A stretch of 64,000 nucleotides of DNA, taken from positions 1-64,000 of the forward strand of contig NZ_JAJOMB010000024.1 of NCBI RefSeq assembly GCF_021129305.1, given 5' to 3'. Source of the DNA: Kineosporia babensis. GTDB lineage: Bacteria; Actinomycetota; Actinomycetes; Actinomycetales; Kineosporiaceae. The notes under the pieces are model-generated. The model ran no database searches and was not told where the DNA came from. It worked only from the letters and a program-made list of their open reading frames with translations. The stretch's first letter is position 1, and the number at the start of each line of letters is the position of its first letter. The translations under genes and the position numbers were made by a program. Positions 17,406 to 25,996 of the stretch are shown here, one piece after another.

Positions 17406-18816
17406 CTCGTCGCTCCTCACAGGGGGAAGGGGGTGTCATCGGAAGCCCGAGTTCGGCCTCCACCAGGTAGGCCGCCGCCAGCACGCGGGAGTCCTCGCCG
17501 ACCCGCCCGGCCAGCTGCAGGCCCACCGGCAGCCGGTCGGCGCTCAGGCCCACCGGCACCGAGACGGCGGGCTGGCCGGTGAAGTTGAAGGGGTAGGTGG
17601 CCGGCGTCCAGGCCAGCCACTGCAGCGGGTCGTCGGCCAGGTGCGCCGGGGCAATGGCGTCGTGGGCGAACGGGCTCACCGGCACGGTGGGCATGGCCAG
17701 CAGGTCGTGCTCCTGCATGACCTGCTCCAGCTGGGCCCGCAGGTGCAGGCGGGTGGCTTCGGCCCGGATCACCGCACTCGCATCCAGGGTGCGCCCGTAG
17801 GCGGCCAGGGCCAGGCGGCCCGGATCGCCCAGCTCGTCCTCGCCCGAGGGGGTTTCGGCCGCCTCGCAGGCGGCCAGCAGGTCGACCAGGGCGCGGTACG
17901 GATCGGCGAAGGGAACCTCGATGCGTTTCACCTCGTATCCCAGGGCTTTCAGTACCTGCTCCGACTCCGCGCACCCTTCACGCACCTGGTCGCTGGTGCC
18001 GGGAAAGTCGATCCAGGCCACTCGCAGGGGGTGCGGGTCCAGCACCGGCTGCGGCGGGTGACTCCACGAGTCCGGGTCGCGGGGATCGGGGCCGGCCAGC
18101 ACCTCCATCAGGTCGATCGCGTCGGTGACCGTCCGGGTCAGCGGGCCCACGTGGGACAGCCGGTCGGCGCCGGCCGGCACGTAGGGGATCCGCCCGAACG
18201 ACGGCTTGAAGCCCACCACCCCGCAGAACGCCGCGGGGATGCGCACCGAACCGGCACCATCGGTACCCAGGGCCACATCGCAGAGGCCGGCCGAGACCGC
18301 CGCTGCCGCGCCCCCGCTGGATCCCCCGGCGGAAACGTTGCGGTTCCAGGGGTTTCGGGTGGGATCGGCGTGGGTGCTGACCGTGCTGGCGCTCCACCCG
18401 TGCTCGGAGGTGCGAGTCTTGCCCACCACGATCGCCCCGGCCGCCCGCAGCCGGGCCACCGCCGGGGCGTCCTCGGCCGGCCGGTGGTTGGGCCGCAGCG
18501 AACCGCGCCGGGTGGGCAGATCCTGCGTCTGGACAAGGTCTTTGACCGAGACGGTCACGCCGAGCAGAGGCCGGTGCCGCAGGGCTGCCTCGCCCAGTTG
18601 CGCCACCAGCCGGTCGGCCTCGGCGGCCTCGCGCAGCGCCGATTCGCCGGCGACCGACACGTAGGCGTTGAAGAGGTGGTCGTGCTCGCGGATGGCGTCC
18701 AGCGTGTGCTGGACGTGCGCGGCGATGCTGAACTCGCCGCGCAGCAGGGCCTGCCGCATCTGGCGCACGCTCCGGAAGGCCGGATCCTGTTGGGGTGCTG
18801 CAGCGATGACTGACAC
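17365..18816 (-). CDS. Amidase-signature hydrolase (KinK type)
   Basis: This 483-residue amidase-signature enzyme shows SVKDLVQT (Lys92), SAGGSSGGAAAA (cis-Ser 166/167) and LGTDGAGSVRIPA (nucleophile Ser190). The kinamycin/fosfazinomycin model has an amidase that hydrolyses a glutamylhydrazide or acetylhydrazide to release the hydrazine unit for transfer. The apparent start is GTG 18816, but AAGGG directly abuts it, so the true start is uncertain by a few codons. It heads the minus-strand nitrogen operon running to 12736, and faces the lyase gene across a 205-base divergent promoter region. Confidence 0.88.
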   Translation of the reverse strand: MSVIAAAPQQDPAFRSVRQMRQALLRGEFSIAAHVQHTLDAIREHDHLFNAYVSVAGESALREAAEADRLVAQLGEAALRHRPLLGVTVSVKDLVQTQDLPTRRGSLRPNHRPAEDAPAVARLRAAGAIVVGKTRTSEHGWSASTVSTHADPTRNPWNRNVSAGGSSGGAAAAVSAGLCDVALGTDGAGSVRIPAAFCGVVGFKPSFGRIPYVPAGADRLSHVGPLTRTVTDAIDLMEVLAGPDPRDPDSWSHPPQPVLDPHPLRVAWIDFPGTSDQVREGCAESEQVLKALGYEVKRIEVPFADPYRALVDLLAACEAAETPSGEDELGDPGRLALAAYGRTLDASAVIRAEATRLHLRAQLEQVMQEHDLLAMPTVPVSPFAHDAIAPAHLADDPLQWLAWTPATYPFNFTGQPAVSVPVGLSADRLPVGLQLAGRVGEDSRVLAAAYLVEAELGLPMTPPSPCEERRDDVQTVVGAGRAR

Positions 18817-19021
18817 CCCTTCACTAAAGACACCGCAGCGACCGGGGACAAGGCCCGCACCGAGGCCGGCCCTCCGGAAGAAGCAAGCTGGGAGAAAGCC
18901 TTTCGCCGGGCCTGTTCAACTGCGGCGCCGATCCGGACGAACATCGCCACCAGGCCGAGACATCCTGCGCCAGAGCAGTCTTCGATATGTTCCGCCGGGC
19001 CGGGCTCCCTATTCTGCCAGG

Positions 19022-20311
19022 ATGGTGATTTCCCGATACGCGCTGCCGGCCATGGCCGAGTTGTGGTCCGACCAGACCCGCCTGCGCACCTGGGTCCGGG
19101 TCGAGGTGCTGGCCACCCAGGCCCAGGGCCGCCTCGGCCGGGTGCCCCAGCCGGCCGTGGCCGAGATCTCCCGGGCCCCGGTACCCACCCCCGAACGGGT
19201 GCGCGAGCTGGAACGTGAGCGCGACCACGAGATCCTGGCCTTCCTCAGCGCCTTCTGCGAGCGCCTGCCCGAGGACTCGGCCCGCTGGGTGCACCTGGGC
19301 ATGACCAGCTACGACGTGGTCGACACGGCCCTGGGGCACACCCTGGCCCGTTCGGGCGACCTGGTGCTGCAGGCCGCCACCGGGCTGCGGGCCACGCTGG
19401 CCACCCGCGCCCAGGAGCACTGGAACACACTGTGCATCGGGCGTACTCACGGCATGCACGCCGAGCCCACCACGTTCGGCCACAAGCTGGCCGGCTTCGC
19501 CTTCGCCATCGATCGCTCGATCCACCGGCTGCGCGCGGCCCGGGCCGCCGTGGCGGTGGGCACGATCTCGGGTTCGGTCGGCACGTACTCGCTGATCGAC
19601 CCGTACGTGGAGCAGGAGGTGTGCCGGGAGCTCGGGCTGGGCGTCGAGCCGGCCCCCAGCCAGGTGGTGGCCCGCGACCGGCACGCCGAGATGGTGCTGG
19701 CCCTGGCCACTCTGGGCGCCTGCGTGGAGCAGATCGCCACCGAGATCCGGTTGCTGTCGCGCAGTGAGATCCGCGAGGTCGAGGAGCCCCGTCCGGGCCG
19801 TTACCAGGGCTCCAGCGCGATGCCGCACAAGCGGAATCCGACCGGCAGCGAGCGCCTGGTCGGCCTGGCCCGCCTGCTGCGGGGGCACGCCGGGGCCGTG
19901 CTGGAAGACGTTGCCCTGTGGCACGAACGGGACCTGTCGCACTCATCGGTGGAGCGGGTGGTCCTGCCCGACTCGATGATGCTGGCGCACTACCAGGTGC
20001 GCGCGGCCGACGACCTGGTGGCCGAGCTGCGGGTGGACACCGGGCGGATGCGCGCGGCGCTGGAGCAGGGCAACGGCCTGATCTACAGCTCGGCCGTGCT
20101 GGCCGAACTGCTCGAACGCGGGGTGGAACGCGAGGCGGCGTACCGGGGCGTGCAGGCCGCCGCCGACGGGGCCGCCCGCGGCGCCGAGAACTTCGAGGTG
20201 CTGCTGCGCCGTAGCGGTCTCGACGTCGGGAAGCTGCGGCCCGAGCGGTTTCTGGAGCATCATGATGTCGTCCTCAAACGATTGGAGATGCTGAGTCATG
20301 TGGCAGATTGA
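19022..20311 (+). CDS. Adenylosuccinate lyase-like enzyme (KinM type)
   Basis: The 429-residue fumarase/aspartase superfamily member carries the signature GSSAMPHKRNPTGSERL near residues 263-279 and the adenylosuccinate lyase-like beginning YALPAMAELWSDQTRL. A housekeeping purB is unlikely here. In the kinamycin/fosfazinomycin route the homologue eliminates fumarate from hydrazinosuccinate to give free hydrazine. ATG 19022 has no good ribosome binding site; TATTCT about eight bases upstream looks like a -10 box, so the transcript may be leaderless. It overlaps the acetyltransferase gene by 14 bases, which fits two successive steps. Confidence 0.9.
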   Translation: MVISRYALPAMAELWSDQTRLRTWVRVEVLATQAQGRLGRVPQPAVAEISRAPVPTPERVRELERERDHEILAFLSAFCERLPEDSARWVHLGMTSYDVVDTALGHTLARSGDLVLQAATGLRATLATRAQEHWNTLCIGRTHGMHAEPTTFGHKLAGFAFAIDRSIHRLRAARAAVAVGTISGSVGTYSLIDPYVEQEVCRELGLGVEPAPSQVVARDRHAEMVLALATLGACVEQIATEIRLLSRSEIREVEEPRPGRYQGSSAMPHKRNPTGSERLVGLARLLRGHAGAVLEDVALWHERDLSHSSVERVVLPDSMMLAHYQVRAADDLVAELRVDTGRMRAALEQGNGLIYSSAVLAELLERGVEREAAYRGVQAAADGAARGAENFEVLLRRSGLDVGKLRPERFLEHHDVVLKRLEMLSHVAD

Positions 20312-20696
20312 GCGTGAGCCCGGCCCCGGCCTCGACCTGCAGGAGGTACTGGAGGTCTACCGTTCCTCCGGGCTGGGCGAGCGGCGGCCGGTGGCCGACA
20401 CCGGCCGGATGGCGGCCATGGTGCGCAACGCCAACCTGGTGGTGACCTGCCGGATCGAGGGCCGGCTGGTGGGGCTGGCGCGCTGCGTGTCGGACTTCTC
20501 CTACGTCACCTACCTGTCCGACATCGCGGTGAGCGCCGATCAGCAGCGCACCGGCATCGGCCGGGCGCTGATCGAGGCGGTGCAGAAGGAGGCCCCGACG
20601 GCCAAGGTCGTGCTGCTGTCGGCGCCGGCCGCGGTGGAGTACTACCCGCACATCGGTTTCAGCCAGCACTCCTCGGCCTGGGTCCTCAATCCCTGA
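20298..20696 (+). CDS. GNAT N-acetyltransferase (KinN type)
   Basis: The 132-residue GNAT-fold acetyltransferase has ISVSADQQRTGIGRALI-like motif A (the visible core is VSADQQRTGIGRALIEAV, acetyl-CoA pyrophosphate loop) and a C-terminal YYPHIGF segment. In kinamycin/fosfazinomycin biosynthesis the matching enzyme acetylates hydrazine to acetylhydrazine, the portable N-N unit. The start lies inside the lyase gene, so translation is coupled. Its substrate assignment rests on the gene pair and on the ligase/amidase genes across the divergent promoter. Confidence 0.88.
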   Translation: MWQIEREPGPGLDLQEVLEVYRSSGLGERRPVADTGRMAAMVRNANLVVTCRIEGRLVGLARCVSDFSYVTYLSDIAVSADQQRTGIGRALIEAVQKEAPTAKVVLLSAPAAVEYYPHIGFSQHSSAWVLNP

Positions 20697-20710
20697 AACC
20701 GCTCGCGCTG

Positions 20711-20740
20711 GTTCGGGATCGCCCGAGGGCGGTCCCGAAC
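20711..20740. terminator. Hairpin between convergent genes
   Basis: A 14-bp stem with one G-U pair joins 20711-20724 and 20727-20740, with a two-base apparent loop that would open in RNA. It abuts the stop codon of the ABC exporter. No U-tract follows, so it is a probable rho-independent-like or mRNA 3'-end structure. Confidence 0.6.
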
Positions 20741-22527
20741 TAGTCGGCCTCCTGGGCCAGACGTTCCGCGCGCTGGTCGGCATCGCGCTTGACCAGCGCG
20801 GCGTAGTGGCCGCCCAGGCCCAGAAGCTGCTCGTGGGTGCCGCGTTCGACGATCCGGCCCTGGTCCAGCACCACGATCTCGTCGGCATTGATCACCGTGG
20901 AGAGCCGGTGGGCGATCGTCACCGTGGTGCGCCCGGCACTGGCCGCCTCGATGGCCTGCTGCACCGCCAGCTCGGTCTGGGTGTCCAGGGCGCTGGTGGC
21001 CTCGTCGAGCACCAGGACGGCCGGATCACGCAGCACGGCGCGGGCGATGGCCAGCCGCTGCTTCTCACCCCCGGAGAAGCGGTAGCCCCGCTCCCCCACC
21101 ACGGTCTCGTACCCGTCCGGCAAGGACTGCAGGTAGTCGTGGATGTGCGCAGTGCGGGCCGCAGCCTCCAGCTCCTCCTGGCTCGCCCCGGGCCGGGCGA
21201 ACCGCAGGTTCTCGGCAACCGAGGCGTTGAACAGGTAGGTCTCCTGGAAGACGGTGCCCACGGCGGCCGCGAGGGAGTCGAAGGACAGGTCCTTCACGTC
21301 GACCCCGTCGATACTCACCCGGCCCGAGGTGGCGTCGTACAGGCGTGGTATCAGGTAGCTCAGCGTCGTCTTGCCCGAGCCGGTCTCGCCCACGATGGCC
21401 AGGCTCCGGCCGGGCTCGACCGTCACATCGATCTCGCTGAGGGTGGGCCGGTGCGCCCCCGGGTAGGCGAAACTCACCGCCTCCAGCCGCAGCTCGCCCC
21501 GAACCCGCTCCAGCGAGACCGGGTTGCTGCTCTCGGCCACGTCCACCGGCAGGTCCAGGTACTCGAAGATCCGGCCGAACAGTTCCAGGGAGCTCTGGAT
21601 CTCCACCCCCACGTCCAGCAGCTGCACCGCCGGTCGCAGCAGGTTGGTCTGCAGGGTGGTGAAGGCGACCAGGGTGCCGATCGAGATCTGGTTCGGGCCG
21701 GCCCCGTTGGCCAGTCCGGCCACCCAGTAGATCACCGCCGGCATCGAGGCCATGATCACCCACACCGACGACTGGGTCCAGCGCCCGGCCATGTGCGAAC
21801 GCACCTCGAGATCGGACAGTTTCGCCGACTCGCGGTCCAGGTCGGCGGTCAGCGAGCGGGTGCGGCCCATGGTGTGGCCGAGCAGCACCCCGCTCACCGA
21901 CAGCGATTCCTGCACGGTGGAGCTGATCACGGCGAGCTGGCGCTGGCGCTCGCGGGTGATGTGCCGCCGCTCCTTGCCCACCCGGCGGCTGATCCAGACG
22001 AACAGCGGGAGCATCAGCAGCGAGGCGATGGTCAGCCGCCAGTCCAGCACCGCCATGGCCAGGACGGTGGCGGTGAAGATGGTCAGGTCCGAGACGATGG
22101 TGGACGCGGTGGTGGTCAGGGTGGCCTGCATCCCCCCGATGTCGTTGGCGATGCGCGACTGCACCTCGCCGGTGCGGGTGCGGGTGAAGAAGGCCAGCGA
22201 CATCCGCTGCAGGTGGGCGTACACGGCGGTGCGCAGGTCGTGCATCACCTGCTGGCCGATCCGGGTGGCCAGGTAGGTCTGCCAGACGTTGAACGAGCTG
22301 TTCACCACCGCCACCACGATCATGCCCAGGGCGAGCACGCTGAGCAGGCCGGTGCGCCCCTCGGGCAGCGCCACGTCCATGATCTCCCGGATCAGGAACG
22401 GGTTGATCAGGGTGACCAGGGTGGAGGCGACCACCAGCACCGCCACGAACGACAGGCGCCGGCGGTAGGCCCCGAACAGCCCGGCCACCCGGCGCAGCGA
22501 CACGTGATGGGGGTCAGCCGTACTCAT
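20740..22527 (-). CDS. ABC exporter, fused permease and ATPase
   Basis: This 595-residue half-transporter has six hydrophobic segments in the first 320 residues (e.g. LSFVAVLVVASTLVTLI, VVNSSFNVW) and an ATPase domain with GETGSGKTT near residue 380, signature FSGGEKQR near 485 and LVLDEATSALD near 507, then an H-loop in TIAHRL. It should homodimerise in the membrane and export the cytotoxic product, providing self-resistance. ATG 22527 follows AGGAGGTTCGG. It is the last gene of a minus-strand group that starts with the adenylating enzyme at 24502, and lies 34 bases after the small protein gene. Confidence 0.93.
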   Translation of the reverse strand: MSTADPHHVSLRRVAGLFGAYRRRLSFVAVLVVASTLVTLINPFLIREIMDVALPEGRTGLLSVLALGMIVVAVVNSSFNVWQTYLATRIGQQVMHDLRTAVYAHLQRMSLAFFTRTRTGEVQSRIANDIGGMQATLTTTASTIVSDLTIFTATVLAMAVLDWRLTIASLLMLPLFVWISRRVGKERRHITRERQRQLAVISSTVQESLSVSGVLLGHTMGRTRSLTADLDRESAKLSDLEVRSHMAGRWTQSSVWVIMASMPAVIYWVAGLANGAGPNQISIGTLVAFTTLQTNLLRPAVQLLDVGVEIQSSLELFGRIFEYLDLPVDVAESSNPVSLERVRGELRLEAVSFAYPGAHRPTLSEIDVTVEPGRSLAIVGETGSGKTTLSYLIPRLYDATSGRVSIDGVDVKDLSFDSLAAAVGTVFQETYLFNASVAENLRFARPGASQEELEAAARTAHIHDYLQSLPDGYETVVGERGYRFSGGEKQRLAIARAVLRDPAVLVLDEATSALDTQTELAVQQAIEAASAGRTTVTIAHRLSTVINADEIVVLDQGRIVERGTHEQLLGLGGHYAALVKRDADQRAERLAQEAD

Positions 22528-22561
22528 CCGAACCTCCTGCGCTCACTACCGCTCAGCCCGC

Positions 22562-22765
22562 TCAGCGCAGTCGCTCCAGCAGGGAGTTCCAGACCATCTG
22601 CTCGTGCTGGCTCAGTGCCGTCGGCGGTGGTGAGAGATCCGCCCCTTCGGGACGGGGCCAGAACTCCGGCGGTGGGCCCACCCACACGCAGGCCGACCCG
22701 ATCAGCCCGTTCATCACGAAGCGCCCGGTGCTGCGCAGCACCCGACGCAGCCGGGGGCTAGTCAT
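22562..22765 (-). CDS. Small protein, 67 residues, unknown
   Basis: The ATG at 22765 overlaps the Rieske stop codon by eight bases (ATGACTAG). The product is basic at the N terminus (PRLRRVLRSTGRF), has one moderately hydrophobic stretch (FVMNGLIGSACVWVG) and a Pro-rich middle, and ends SLLERLR. It resembles short proteins of unknown function found next to exporter genes in actinobacterial clusters (possibly the DUF6059 group, from memory). The overlaps on one side and the exporter 34 bases on the other favour a real, co-translated gene. Confidence 0.6.
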   Translation of the reverse strand: MTSPRLRRVLRSTGRFVMNGLIGSACVWVGPPPEFWPRPEGADLSPPPTALSQHEQMVWNSLLERLR

Positions 22766-23120
22766 GCGGGAGCGCCACCTCCACCTCACCCTGCACGACG
22801 CGCACCGGGTAGGTATCGATCGGCTTCTGCGCCGGCGGATTGGTGGCCGCGCCGGTCCGCAGATCGAAACACGATCCGTGCAGCCAGCATTCGATCACGC
22901 CACCGTACACCTCGCCCTCGGAGAGGGACACGTCCGCGTGCGAGCAGCGGTCGCTCACCGCGAACACCTCGTCCCCCTGGCGTACCACCGCAATGGTTCT
23001 GGAGCCGACCTGGAAGGGTCGCGGCCGCCCCGGGCGTAGTTCCCGCAACGAGCAGACCCGCACGAACGTGTCCGGCTGCGGGGCGGATCCGGTGACGGAG
23101 TGGTCTGCGGAATGCGTCAT
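22758..23120 (-). CDS. Rieske-type [2Fe-2S] ferredoxin
   Basis: The 120-residue protein has the Rieske cluster motif C59-S-H61 and C78-W-L-H81 within DRCSHAD and ECWLHGSCF, and is the length of free-standing dioxygenase-type ferredoxins (BphF-like). It passes electrons from a reductase to an oxygenase. No Rieske oxygenase alpha subunit or ferredoxin reductase is in the window, so its partner may be one of the non-haem enzymes here or lie outside. ATG 23120 follows GGAGAGTGAT. It is 23 bases downstream of the adenylating enzyme gene. Confidence 0.92.
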   Translation of the reverse strand: MTHSADHSVTGSAPQPDTFVRVCSLRELRPGRPRPFQVGSRTIAVVRQGDEVFAVSDRCSHADVSLSEGEVYGGVIECWLHGSCFDLRTGAATNPPAQKPIDTYPVRVVQGEVEVALPHD

Positions 23121-23143
23121 ATCACTCTCCGAAAGGTGCTCGA

Positions 23144-24502
23144 TCAGGGGGTGGCGGCCGACAGCCGGCCGGCCTCGCGCAGGTCGTGCACCCGCCGGGC
23201 CTTGGAGACGGCGCGTTCCAGGGTGTTGGGCGCCAGGATCTCCACGTCGAAGTGAATGTTGGTCTCCAGCTTGAGCTTGCGCCGCACCCGCCCGGCCAGG
23301 TCCTCGCGCAGGGCGGGCGTGTCCGCGGGCCAGGACGGGTCGTGCTCCACCCGTACCAGCGCCCGGTCCAGGCTCTGCTGCCGCTCCAGCACGATCACGA
23401 ACTCCACCCCGGTACCCGGCACCTCCAGCAGCACCCGCTGCACCTGGCTGGGGTAGACGTTGGCGCCCCGGATGATCAGCATGTCGTCCAGGCGCCCGTA
23501 GATGCCCTGCGGCAGGCGCGGGTAGCTCCGGCCGCAGGAGCACGGCTCGTAGGTCATGTGGGACTCGTCGCCGGAGTAGAACCGGATCATCGGCTGGGAG
23601 TCGCGGTGCAGATGGGTGTACACGACGCCGCCGCTGACCCCTTCGGCCGCCGGCACCGAAGAGTCGTTCTTGTCCACGATCTCGGTCCACACCTCGTCCT
23701 GCAGCACGTGCACCCCGGCCCCGGCCGAGCACTCCACGTTGGTCGCCCAGGGCGTCATCTCCGAGGTCGTGGCCATGTCCCGCACGTCGATCCCCCACCC
23801 GTCGGCCAGGACCCGGCGGGTGGCCGGGATCGCCGCACCGGGCTCCCCGATGAAGATGCCCAGGCGCAGCGGTGATCGCGTGGTGTCGTAGCCCAGGGTG
23901 CGGGCCACCTCCAGCATGTGCAGCGCATAGGTCGGCGTGGTCACCAGCACGGTGCTGCCCACCCGGTACATCAGCTCGATCTGCCGCTCGGTCTCCCCGG
24001 CGCCGATCGGGAAGGCCCCGGCGCCCACTCTCTGGCACCCCAGCAGAGCGCCCCACCCGCCCATGAACAGGCTGAACACCGTGGCCAGTTGCGCGGTGTC
24101 CTGCGGGCCCACACCGGCGACGGCGAACGCGCGGCCCATCACCTGAGCGGTGTGTTCCCAGTCGGCGGCGGAGAAGGCGTAGAGCGTGGGCTTGCCGGTG
24201 GTGCCCGACGATCCGTGCACGCGTACCACCTGGTCGCGGTCCACGCCCAGGTAGGAGCCGAACGGCGGGTGCAGCACCTGGTCGTCGCGCAGCATGGCCT
24301 TGGTGATCACCGGCACCCGGGCGGTGAAGTCGGCCAGCGAGCGCACCTGCTCGGGGCGGAAGCCGTGGGCGTCGTAGTGCTGCCGGTAGAAGGGCAGGTT
24401 CTCGTAGACGTAGTGCAACTGCTGCTGCACCCGCTCCAGCACCCGGGCCTCACGTTCTGCCCGCGGCATCCTCTCGAGCCTGCCGACCTCGCCCTGGACC
24501 AT
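23144..24502 (-). CDS. PaaK-like adenylate-forming ligase
   Basis: The 452-residue ANL enzyme of the phenylacetate-CoA ligase branch begins with LHYVYENLPFYRQHYD and has the P-loop VHGSSGTTGKPTLYAFS, the TSEMTPWA region, and GRLDDMLIIRGANVYPSQV, the hinge and C-terminal lid motif. It activates an aryl or small organic acid as AMP ester and usually transfers it to CoA. ATG 24502 has GGGAG four bases upstream. No benzoate-type substrate is obvious in the pathway; it could activate a carboxylate exposed by ring opening or an acid coupled to the hydrazine. It forms a likely operon with the Rieske, small protein and exporter genes. Confidence 0.85.
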   Translation of the reverse strand: MVQGEVGRLERMPRAEREARVLERVQQQLHYVYENLPFYRQHYDAHGFRPEQVRSLADFTARVPVITKAMLRDDQVLHPPFGSYLGVDRDQVVRVHGSSGTTGKPTLYAFSAADWEHTAQVMGRAFAVAGVGPQDTAQLATVFSLFMGGWGALLGCQRVGAGAFPIGAGETERQIELMYRVGSTVLVTTPTYALHMLEVARTLGYDTTRSPLRLGIFIGEPGAAIPATRRVLADGWGIDVRDMATTSEMTPWATNVECSAGAGVHVLQDEVWTEIVDKNDSSVPAAEGVSGGVVYTHLHRDSQPMIRFYSGDESHMTYEPCSCGRSYPRLPQGIYGRLDDMLIIRGANVYPSQVQRVLLEVPGTGVEFVIVLERQQSLDRALVRVEHDPSWPADTPALREDLAGRVRRKLKLETNIHFDVEILAPNTLERAVSKARRVHDLREAGRLSAATP

Positions 24503-24669
24503 GTCGCTCCCGCCGTCTGCCGGTGTCGCCTGGGGCGCCCGGGCCGGGTCTCCGTCTGCCGGCGTCAGCCTGGTGCAGCCGGCTGGAGGTCCGCTCGAGC
24601 CGCAGTGGTCGCCAAGGTGGTCAGGATCTGAGAAGCGACCCGCGCGAGCGCGCCTCTAGCGTTGACGGT

Positions 24670-25080
24670 ATGGAGATCACCATCCACCAGAGCTTCCTGC
24701 CGCACCTCGACGCGGACGCCTCACTCGTCTTCTACCGGGACATACTCGGCTTCGAGGTACGTAACGACGTCGGCTACGACGACATGCGCTGGATCACCGT
24801 CGGCCCGGCCGGCCAGCCGGACACCTCGCTGGTGCTGCAGCCCCCGATGGCCGATCCGGGGATCACCGAGGCCGAGCGCACCATGGTCACCGAGATGATG
24901 CTCAAGGGCACCTTCGCCGGGATCAACCTGGCCACCAGCGACCTGGACGGTACGTTCGAGCGGCTGCAGGGCCAGGACGTGGAGGTGGTCCAGGAGCCCA
25001 TCGACCAGCCGTACGGGGTGCGTGACTTCGCGCTGCGCGACCCGGCCGGCAACCTCATCCGTTTCCAGCAGATCGCCTGA
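24670..25080 (+). CDS. VOC-family protein
   Basis: The 136-residue single glyoxalase/bleomycin-resistance (VOC) unit pair starts ITIHQSFLPHLDADASLVFY and ends YGVRDFALRDPAGNLIRF. VOC proteins either bind and sequester toxic metabolites or do metal-dependent chemistry. A close relative of the same length lies at 59165-59575. There is no clear ribosome binding site before ATG 24670, so it may be translated from a leaderless or short-leader transcript. It is followed 26 bases later by another, two-unit VOC gene, suggesting a resistance or sequestration pair. Confidence 0.85.
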   Translation: MEITIHQSFLPHLDADASLVFYRDILGFEVRNDVGYDDMRWITVGPAGQPDTSLVLQPPMADPGITEAERTMVTEMMLKGTFAGINLATSDLDGTFERLQGQDVEVVQEPIDQPYGVRDFALRDPAGNLIRFQQIA

Positions 25081-25105
25081 ACCGTCTCGTGTAAGGAGTT
25101 CCACC

Positions 25106-25903
25106 ATGACTTTCGCCCTTGATGTCCTCGACCTGGCCGTCCCCGAGGTCGCCACCGCGGAGAACTTCTACAAGGCCACGTTCGCCCCGCAGGCCACCGA
25201 GCAGGGCGAGTCCGTGGACCTCGACCTGCACGGCACGGCGCAGGTGGGCCTGCACCAGAGCGACGCCCTGGCCGCCACGGTGGGCACCCCGGCCACCACC
25301 GACGGGTTCCGTGGTTTCGTCATCTCGTACGTGCTCAAGCAGCCGACCGAGGTGCAGACCCTGGTCGAGGCCGCCCGGCAGCAGGGCGCCACGGTGCTCA
25401 AGCCGCCGAAGAAGTCGCTGTTCGCCGGGTTCTCCGCGGTGTACCGCACCCCGGACGGCTCGATCTGGAAGCTCGCCGCCCCGCACCGCAAGGACGACGG
25501 CCCGGCCCAGAACCCGCCGGTACCCACCGAGGTCGGCGCGCTGCTGGGGGTGCAGGACACCAAGGCCTCCAAGGCGTTCTACGAGGCCCTCGGCATGAAG
25601 GTCGACCGCGACTACGGCGACAAGTACATCGACTTCCACGTCGAGGAGGGCCGGTGCCGCCTGGCCCTGATGCCCCGCAAGACCCTGGCCAAGGACGCCG
25701 GTGTGGAAGAGAGCGGTTCCGGCTTCCACCACAGCGTGTTCACGTACCGGGCCGACTCGCGCGAGGAGGCCGACCTGCTCCTGAGCGCCGCCGCGTCCTC
25801 GGGCGGAAAGGTCGCCGTCCCGGCCGCAGAGGACGAGAACGGCACCTACCGGGGTGCTTTCAGTGACCCGGACGGCAACCTCTGGAACGTCACGGTCAAG
25901 TAG
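25106..25903 (+). CDS. Two-module VOC-family protein
   Basis: This 265-residue protein consists of two VOC modules: residues 1-128 (FALDVLDLAVPEVATAENFY to GSIWKLAAPH) and 140-265 (EVGALLGVQDTKASKAFYEA to DPDGNLWNVTVK). The arrangement is that of dimeric glyoxalase-fold resistance proteins fused into one chain. ATG 25106 has TAAGGAG upstream. Next to the shorter VOC gene, and facing the secreted hydrolase gene convergently, it probably belongs to self-protection, though a catalytic role cannot be excluded. Confidence 0.85.
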   Translation: MTFALDVLDLAVPEVATAENFYKATFAPQATEQGESVDLDLHGTAQVGLHQSDALAATVGTPATTDGFRGFVISYVLKQPTEVQTLVEAARQQGATVLKPPKKSLFAGFSAVYRTPDGSIWKLAAPHRKDDGPAQNPPVPTEVGALLGVQDTKASKAFYEALGMKVDRDYGDKYIDFHVEEGRCRLALMPRKTLAKDAGVEESGSGFHHSVFTYRADSREEADLLLSAAASSGGKVAVPAAEDENGTYRGAFSDPDGNLWNVTVK

Positions 25904-25996
25904 AGGACGACGGACGCTCTCGTGCGGGGGTTCCCGGAACCACTGGTGCAGTCCAGGGTTCCCCCGCACGCGCGCCCACCGTCCTCTGCTCTGGAA

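Noticed and set aside
16831-18813. A 660-codon plus-strand frame across the glutamine synthetase and amidase genes
   Set aside because: Low-complexity shadow translation without motifs; the minus-strand frames have full catalytic signatures.
19022-20311. Housekeeping purB
   Set aside because: It is fused in operon with a GNAT gene and faces amidase and GS-like genes, the known hydrazine gene set; primary purB would not be expected here.
20806-22761. A 651-codon plus-strand frame across the ABC exporter
   Set aside because: Shadow of the exporter coding frame; no family features.
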